A DNA stretch of 64,000 nucleotides from Novosphingobium sp. Rr 2-17. Its GTDB lineage: Bacteria > Pseudomonadota > Alphaproteobacteria > Sphingomonadales > Sphingomonadaceae. A program made the position numbers and the translations under genes. Positions within the stretch are counted from its first letter, which is position 1, and every line of letters begins with the position of its first letter. Below, one piece after another: positions 60,185-64,000 of the stretch. The stretch covers positions 248,001 to 312,000 of the forward strand of contig NZ_AKFJ01000085.1 of the NCBI RefSeq assembly GCF_000272475.1, written 5' to 3'. The notes under the pieces were generated by a model. That model was not told where the DNA came from. It saw only the letters and a program-made list of their open reading frames with translations, and made no database searches.

Positions 60185-62398
60185 TCAGAACCGCGCGGTC
60201 AGGACCAACCCGTAGGTGCGCGGATCGCTGAGAGTGACGGTGCTGGCTGTGACGATGAATGACGAGACCACCGTGCTTAGCTTGTAGCGGGTGTCTGCGA
60301 CATTGCGGATATAGCCAGTCAACGAGAACCTGCCGCCGTCAATGTTCAGGGAAGCGTTCAGGTCGCCCGTCGCTCGCCACCCCAGGTGCGTATATCCTTC
60401 GTAGCCGGTATCGACGAACGTCTGGTCGATCGTCGACACGTTGTAGCTCGAATTGACGTGCAGAAAGCCGCTCAGCATCAGCGATGCGCCGTCTTGCAGC
60501 GCAATGGTGTGGCTATAAGAGGTGTTTACTCGGAACGGCGGCACGCCAGGTACGCGCTTGAACGGGAAATAGGGTGCGGCGGTGGTTGGAACGTCGTGAT
60601 AGTTGGCGACGCTGTATTCCGCACCAAGCGAGAACTGGCCCCGCGCCCACGGCTTTGCCAAAACTTCCAACTCGACACCGCGCGCATGGACCGGGATATT
60701 CATCACCGTGAATGCCGACGGCGCACCGGCGGGCGCAATATTGATATTGGTGACTTGGTAGCCACCGTAATTATAGTAATACGCAGCCGCGTTGACTTGT
60801 AGCTTGTCACCGGCAAAACGGTTTTTGCTGCCAATTTCATAAGCCGTGAGCGTCTGTGCCTTCAAGTCAAGCACTGTCGGCTGGTAATTGGCGTCGGTGG
60901 TGATGCTGACATCCCCCGGCGAAAAGCCGCTGGAAATCGAGGCATAGACCAGGTTTCGCGATGACAAGTCGTGCTCAAGCCGCGCTTTGAAGGTCACGTT
61001 GTGATACTTGCGAGTGCCGTCCTGAGGTTCCAGCGAAAGGCTGCTGTAGGCGCCCGTGAACGGGTCCTGCGTGGTATAATCCTGGCTTGCCACGATCTTG
61101 GTGTAATCATAGCGCAGACCACCGGTGAGCCGCGTTCCGGCGGCAAATTCCCAAGTGGATTGCGCAAACAACCCGATTTCGGTGGTGTTCTTGCTGGTCA
61201 AGGTACGTTGGGATACGCGATACGGTATGCCAGTAACTGGATTGACGTCTTCGGTCGTGTTCGAATTGCTGAGCGCGTTATAGTAATAAAGAGCGCCGAC
61301 TTGCCATTTCAAGGCAGAGGCGTCATCGGATGACAGCCGTATTTCTTGTGTGTTGAAATAGTCTTTGGGTGTTTTTACCGTCTGGTTGAATGCGAGCGCG
61401 CCACGGGCGTATCCCACCGATTCGTTGTTGAAATCGCGATAGGCCGGAATGTAGGTCAAAGTGGTTGCGCCCAGATCCAGCTTGAAGACCCCCCACACCT
61501 GCCATGAACGGTTCTTGCCGGGGCCGACCGGAGCATCGCTGAAAACGAACTTATCGGGGCTTACCTGGTTGATCGCAACACCGTTGCTCCGCGATTTGTT
61601 ATCTTCGATCGCAAAGCCCACCATTGCCGAAAAGCCGTCCGTCGGCTGCAACAGAACTTTGACCCGGCCATCCAGGTTGCGGCGATAGCCGCCGCCATTG
61701 TCAGCGTCATAACTATCGCGCTGATAGAAGTTCCCCGACGCGCGCACCGCGATCTTGTCAGTCACGATCGGCACATTGACCGCGCCGGCCAGATGCTTGG
61801 TGTCGTAGTTTCCGACTTCACCAGTGAAGTCAGCTCCGAGATACTCCAACTGCGGATCACGGGTGTGGATCGCAAGGACGCCTGATGTGGCACTGCGTCC
61901 GTAAAGCGTGCCTTGCGGTCCTCGCAGCACTTCGACGCGGTCGATATCATAGTTGCTGCCAAGCCCGGCATAGACCTCGTCGACATAGATCGCAGCTGCG
62001 GAAGCTGCAGAGGTTACCCCGTCACCTTGGGTGGACTGGATACCGCGAATAGTCAGGCCGGAGGATGGGTTGTCGGTGCCACTGGTGTTGCCGAACTCGG
62101 TCACGCCGCCCAGCACGCCGGGAACGTCCTCAAGGATGTTCTTGAGCTGGTAGCGGCCCTGCGACACGAGATCCTGTCCGGCACGGACCGTGATCGCCGT
62201 TGCGGTCTTCTGCGACGTGCTTTGGCGCCTCTCGGCGGTGACGATGATCTCTTGAAGGGTGTCTGCGCTGATATAGCCAGCCTGCCGAGTATCCCCGGCC
62301 GGGTCGCCAGCCGTCTGGTTTTGCGCTTGCGCGCTGACCGAAGTCATCAGCAGTCCCGCAGAAACCAATGATGTCGTCGCCAACAAATTCTTCATCAT
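60185..62398 (-). CDS. TonB-dependent receptor, short type (paralogue)
   Basis: A 737-residue receptor. The signal peptide (MMKNLLATTSLVSAGLLMTS) begins at 62398 with GGGGG eight bases upstream. TonB box EIIVTAERRQS, plug LKNILEDVPGVLGGVTEFGN and VDEVYAGLGSNYDIDRVEVL. The barrel ends TYGLVLTARF. Near-identical motif order to the receptor at 57165 suggests duplication and divergence. It faces that gene across a SnoaL-like gene. Confidence 0.93.
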   Translation of the reverse strand: MMKNLLATTSLVSAGLLMTSVSAQAQNQTAGDPAGDTRQAGYISADTLQEIIVTAERRQSTSQKTATAITVRAGQDLVSQGRYQLKNILEDVPGVLGGVTEFGNTSGTDNPSSGLTIRGIQSTQGDGVTSAASAAAIYVDEVYAGLGSNYDIDRVEVLRGPQGTLYGRSATSGVLAIHTRDPQLEYLGADFTGEVGNYDTKHLAGAVNVPIVTDKIAVRASGNFYQRDSYDADNGGGYRRNLDGRVKVLLQPTDGFSAMVGFAIEDNKSRSNGVAINQVSPDKFVFSDAPVGPGKNRSWQVWGVFKLDLGATTLTYIPAYRDFNNESVGYARGALAFNQTVKTPKDYFNTQEIRLSSDDASALKWQVGALYYYNALSNSNTTEDVNPVTGIPYRVSQRTLTSKNTTEIGLFAQSTWEFAAGTRLTGGLRYDYTKIVASQDYTTQDPFTGAYSSLSLEPQDGTRKYHNVTFKARLEHDLSSRNLVYASISSGFSPGDVSITTDANYQPTVLDLKAQTLTAYEIGSKNRFAGDKLQVNAAAYYYNYGGYQVTNINIAPAGAPSAFTVMNIPVHARGVELEVLAKPWARGQFSLGAEYSVANYHDVPTTAAPYFPFKRVPGVPPFRVNTSYSHTIALQDGASLMLSGFLHVNSSYNVSTIDQTFVDTGYEGYTHLGWRATGDLNASLNIDGGRFSLTGYIRNVADTRYKLSTVVSSFIVTASTVTLSDPRTYGLVLTARF

Positions 62399-62473
62399 AA
62401 AATTAACCCCCAAATCGTTTTTTTATAATAATCAAGGCAGTATTATTGACCGCTCATGTTGCCGTGTGGGCCG

Positions 62474-63367
62474 TCACCTGACCGCCGGTTCGCCTTGCTT
62501 GATGCGATCAAGGCAGACGTCCTCGCGAATTTCGTGATTGTCTCGCCGATAGGTGACGACCGTTTCCCAGGGACGCGTGAACGTGTCCGGATCATCGAAG
62601 CGAATGCGGTCCTCCAGCAGATCGGGTCCGCGCAACGTCAGTCGCTCGGTAATCGTCAGCCGTTCGCCATGCGGCAGGCCGGAATTATCGATCAGCGTCG
62701 TCGGCCGCAGGTTGGTGGTTTCGATGACGAGCGTCTTGCCTTCCCACTTGCCGGTTGAAATTCCCATAGGTCCGTTTGGATCGCTCAGTTCGGGCATGGC
62801 ACCCCCAGGCATGCCCAGACCGGGCAAGGGCGGCGGCCCTCCCGCAGCGTCGCCGGGCGCTTCTGGACCGCCAGGCGGTGGCATCGTCGGCGGCCCCGCC
62901 CCGGCTCCCGGTGTTCCCGGCAGCGCCAATTCTTGGGGCTGAGCCGGTTGGTTGGCCCGAGCGTCGAACAGATAGACGATCCGCGCCCACCAGTTCCATT
63001 CGTGCAGGAAAGCGATGTAAGGATCGTTGACCACGATTTCGAACGGCGAGTTCATCAGCATCATGCGCGGAGTGCCCGCCGCCGCGCACCATGTCGTACT
63101 ATCGAAGGACGTGTCACCTCGCTTTCGCGCGGACAAATGCGCTTGATACGCTCGGTTCGCCTGAGGGGTGAGCGGCGGGGCTTCACCCTCTGATGTTCGC
63201 ACCGCGTCTACCGGCTTCTCGATCCGCCAGACCCCGTTCAGCGCGGTGTCCTGAGCCAACGCCGCCTGTCCCTGCAAGCCGAGCGCAGCGATGGCGGCAA
63301 GCGTTGCAAGTGCTGCGCCTCGTAGCAAGCGTCCCCGGTCGGCGCGTACCGTTCCCAGCCCAGTCAT
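62474..63367 (-). CDS. Secreted protein with Pro/Gly-rich insert, unknown function
   Basis: A 297-residue protein with a signal peptide (LATLAAIAALGLQGQAALAQ). It resembles hypothetical proteins with WARIVYL-D, then GISTGKWEGKTLVIETTNL, then GLPHGERLTITERL and FTRPWETVVTYRRDNHEI, common in sphingomonad and acidobacterial receptor loci. Between residues ~140 and 200 lies a low-complexity stretch rich in Gly, Pro and Met (GAGAGPPTMPPPGGPE). It starts in the stop of the DUF6152 gene (four-base overlap). Confidence 0.72.
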   Translation of the reverse strand: MTGLGTVRADRGRLLRGAALATLAAIAALGLQGQAALAQDTALNGVWRIEKPVDAVRTSEGEAPPLTPQANRAYQAHLSARKRGDTSFDSTTWCAAAGTPRMMLMNSPFEIVVNDPYIAFLHEWNWWARIVYLFDARANQPAQPQELALPGTPGAGAGPPTMPPPGGPEAPGDAAGGPPPLPGLGMPGGAMPELSDPNGPMGISTGKWEGKTLVIETTNLRPTTLIDNSGLPHGERLTITERLTLRGPDLLEDRIRFDDPDTFTRPWETVVTYRRDNHEIREDVCLDRIKQGEPAVR

Positions 63368-63810
63368 TGCGGCGGAACCCGCTTGAGCGTCGGAATTGCA
63401 TCGAATGGGGAGGATGCCTTCGGATCGGCCGCCACGCTGCTCAGTACCTTGCCGTTAGGTAGCGTGATCGTCTTGATCGTGCCGTCAGGCTTGCCATTGC
63501 GCATGGGGGCAACGACCACCGTAACCTTGTCTCCAGGGCGGATCACGTCCTTGGTCCAACCCTGCCGCGTCGCCGTGGCCGGTGTACCCGCCTCGATCGA
63601 CCACTCGACTTGTTTGCCGCTTGCCGACGTCACCACCAGTTGCAGGTAGTTGTGGGGGTTCGCCCACTGAAACGAACGCACAGTGCCCTTCAGCACGAGG
63701 TTTTGTTTAAAATCATACAAGGCGGTCGAATGGTGGGCCCACGCGGCCGTGCTCGCCGAGGCGACGAGGGCGGCGGCGCCGGCCATCCTGCAAGCTAAAG
63801 CAAATCTCAT
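63364..63810 (-). CDS. DUF6152 protein
   Basis: A 148-residue secreted protein with a signal peptide (MRFALACRMAGAAALVASAS). It carries the family block AHHSTALYDFKQNLVLKGTV, WANPHNYLQLVVT, and WTKDVIRPGDKVTVVVAPMRNG. The ATG at 63810 is taken because the signal peptide begins there; an upstream start adds 35 unlikely residues. Unknown function. It is found beside similar secreted proteins and TonB receptors in related genomes. Confidence 0.8.
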   Translation of the reverse strand: MRFALACRMAGAAALVASASTAAWAHHSTALYDFKQNLVLKGTVRSFQWANPHNYLQLVVTSASGKQVEWSIEAGTPATATRQGWTKDVIRPGDKVTVVVAPMRNGKPDGTIKTITLPNGKVLSSVAADPKASSPFDAIPTLKRVPPQ

Positions 63811-63856
63811 CGGGATTATCCTCGTCAAAAAGCAGTTGCGACAAGCGCAGGGAAAA

Positions 63857-64000
63857 TCATGGAGAGGGCATGGTCTTGGGCGGCACGCAGACAACCTTCT
63901 CGGCCGAAACGCCATTCACGATCGGTCGTGTGCAGGTCGGCTTGAAGAAGTCGTCAGGGAAGGTGAGGTTGTCAAAATCGTCCGCGCGGGGATTTTCCGA
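63857..64000 (-). CDS. C-terminal fragment of an unidentified protein
   Basis: 47 residues are visible before the stop: SENPRADDFDNLTFPDDFFK, then PTCTRPIVNGVSAEKVVCVP and PKTMPSP. The rest lies beyond the window edge. Two cysteines suggest a disulfide in a secreted protein. It is upstream of the DUF6152 gene on the same strand, separated by 46 bases, so it probably belongs to the same operon. No family is recognised. Confidence 0.6.
   Translation of the reverse strand, partial: SENPRADDFDNLTFPDDFFKPTCTRPIVNGVSAEKVVCVPPKTMPSP

Noticed and set aside
1..64000. CRISPR arrays, tRNA or rRNA genes, insertion sequences
   Set aside because: Looked for regular repeats, cloverleaf-like stretches and transposase motifs; none was found in the window.

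Overview
The window reads as a chromosome segment of a sphingomonad (Alphaproteobacteria, Sphingomonadales; Novosphingobium/Sphingobium-like). The grounds are high GC, four TonB-dependent receptors plus a fragment of a fifth, an Hda-type DnaA regulator beside a DUF2066 gene, DUF2794 and DUF6152 genes, and a FecI/FecR/STN-receptor triad. The assignment to genus is inference; no rRNA or tRNA gene was found.

Layout. (1) 1-20.2 kb is mostly housekeeping: the ndk 3' end, a 2OG-Fe(II) oxygenase, purM-purN, a DUF2066-hda-cysE-DUF2794 run, two membrane proteins, purS-purQ, glmS, a VapBC-type toxin-antitoxin pair, a TIGR00266 protein, a TPR protein, glmU, gph, an M16 peptidase and purC. (2) 20.5-28.5 kb is an accessory catabolic island: MarR regulator, MFS transporter, a divergent Rieske ferredoxin, and a tightly coupled operon of Rieske oxygenase, an NTF2/SnoaL-fold protein fused to two CDGSH iron-sulfur motifs, a TauD-like dioxygenase, a shortened PfkB kinase and an amidase. 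(3) 28.6-53 kb is a pectin/galacturonate utilisation locus: uxaA, GH43, two Tat-type esterases, pectate lyase, cupin, kdgK, kduD, kduI, a LacI regulator, an FAH-fold enzyme, an ExuT-like transporter, an ECF sigma/anti-sigma pair, two large TonB receptors, a signal-peptide esterase and a pectinesterase. An OprB-like porin and a chemoreceptor follow. (4) 56.4-64 kb is a third island: HxlR regulator, two paralogous TonB receptors, a SnoaL-like secreted protein, a secreted protein with a Pro/Gly-rich insert, a DUF6152 protein and a fragment at the window edge.

How it works together. Six sites sharing the 10-mer TGACACCGGT stand in front of the LacI gene, kduI-kduD-kdgK-esterase, FAH-exuT, pectate lyase-cupin, the large TonB receptor and the uxaA/GH43 divergent pair. 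They define a local LacI regulon. Pectin is probably de-esterified by the pectinesterase and esterases, cut by the lyase, imported by the TonB receptors and ExuT, and taken to 2-keto-3-deoxygluconate by KduI/KduD or UxaA, then phosphorylated by KdgK. The second large receptor carries an STN domain and sits with FecI/FecR, so it probably has its own surface-signalling control.

The most unusual item is the SnoaL/2xCDGSH fusion at 24.6-25.5 kb. It takes the place a small (beta) subunit would hold next to a Rieske oxygenase and could bring its own electron carrier.
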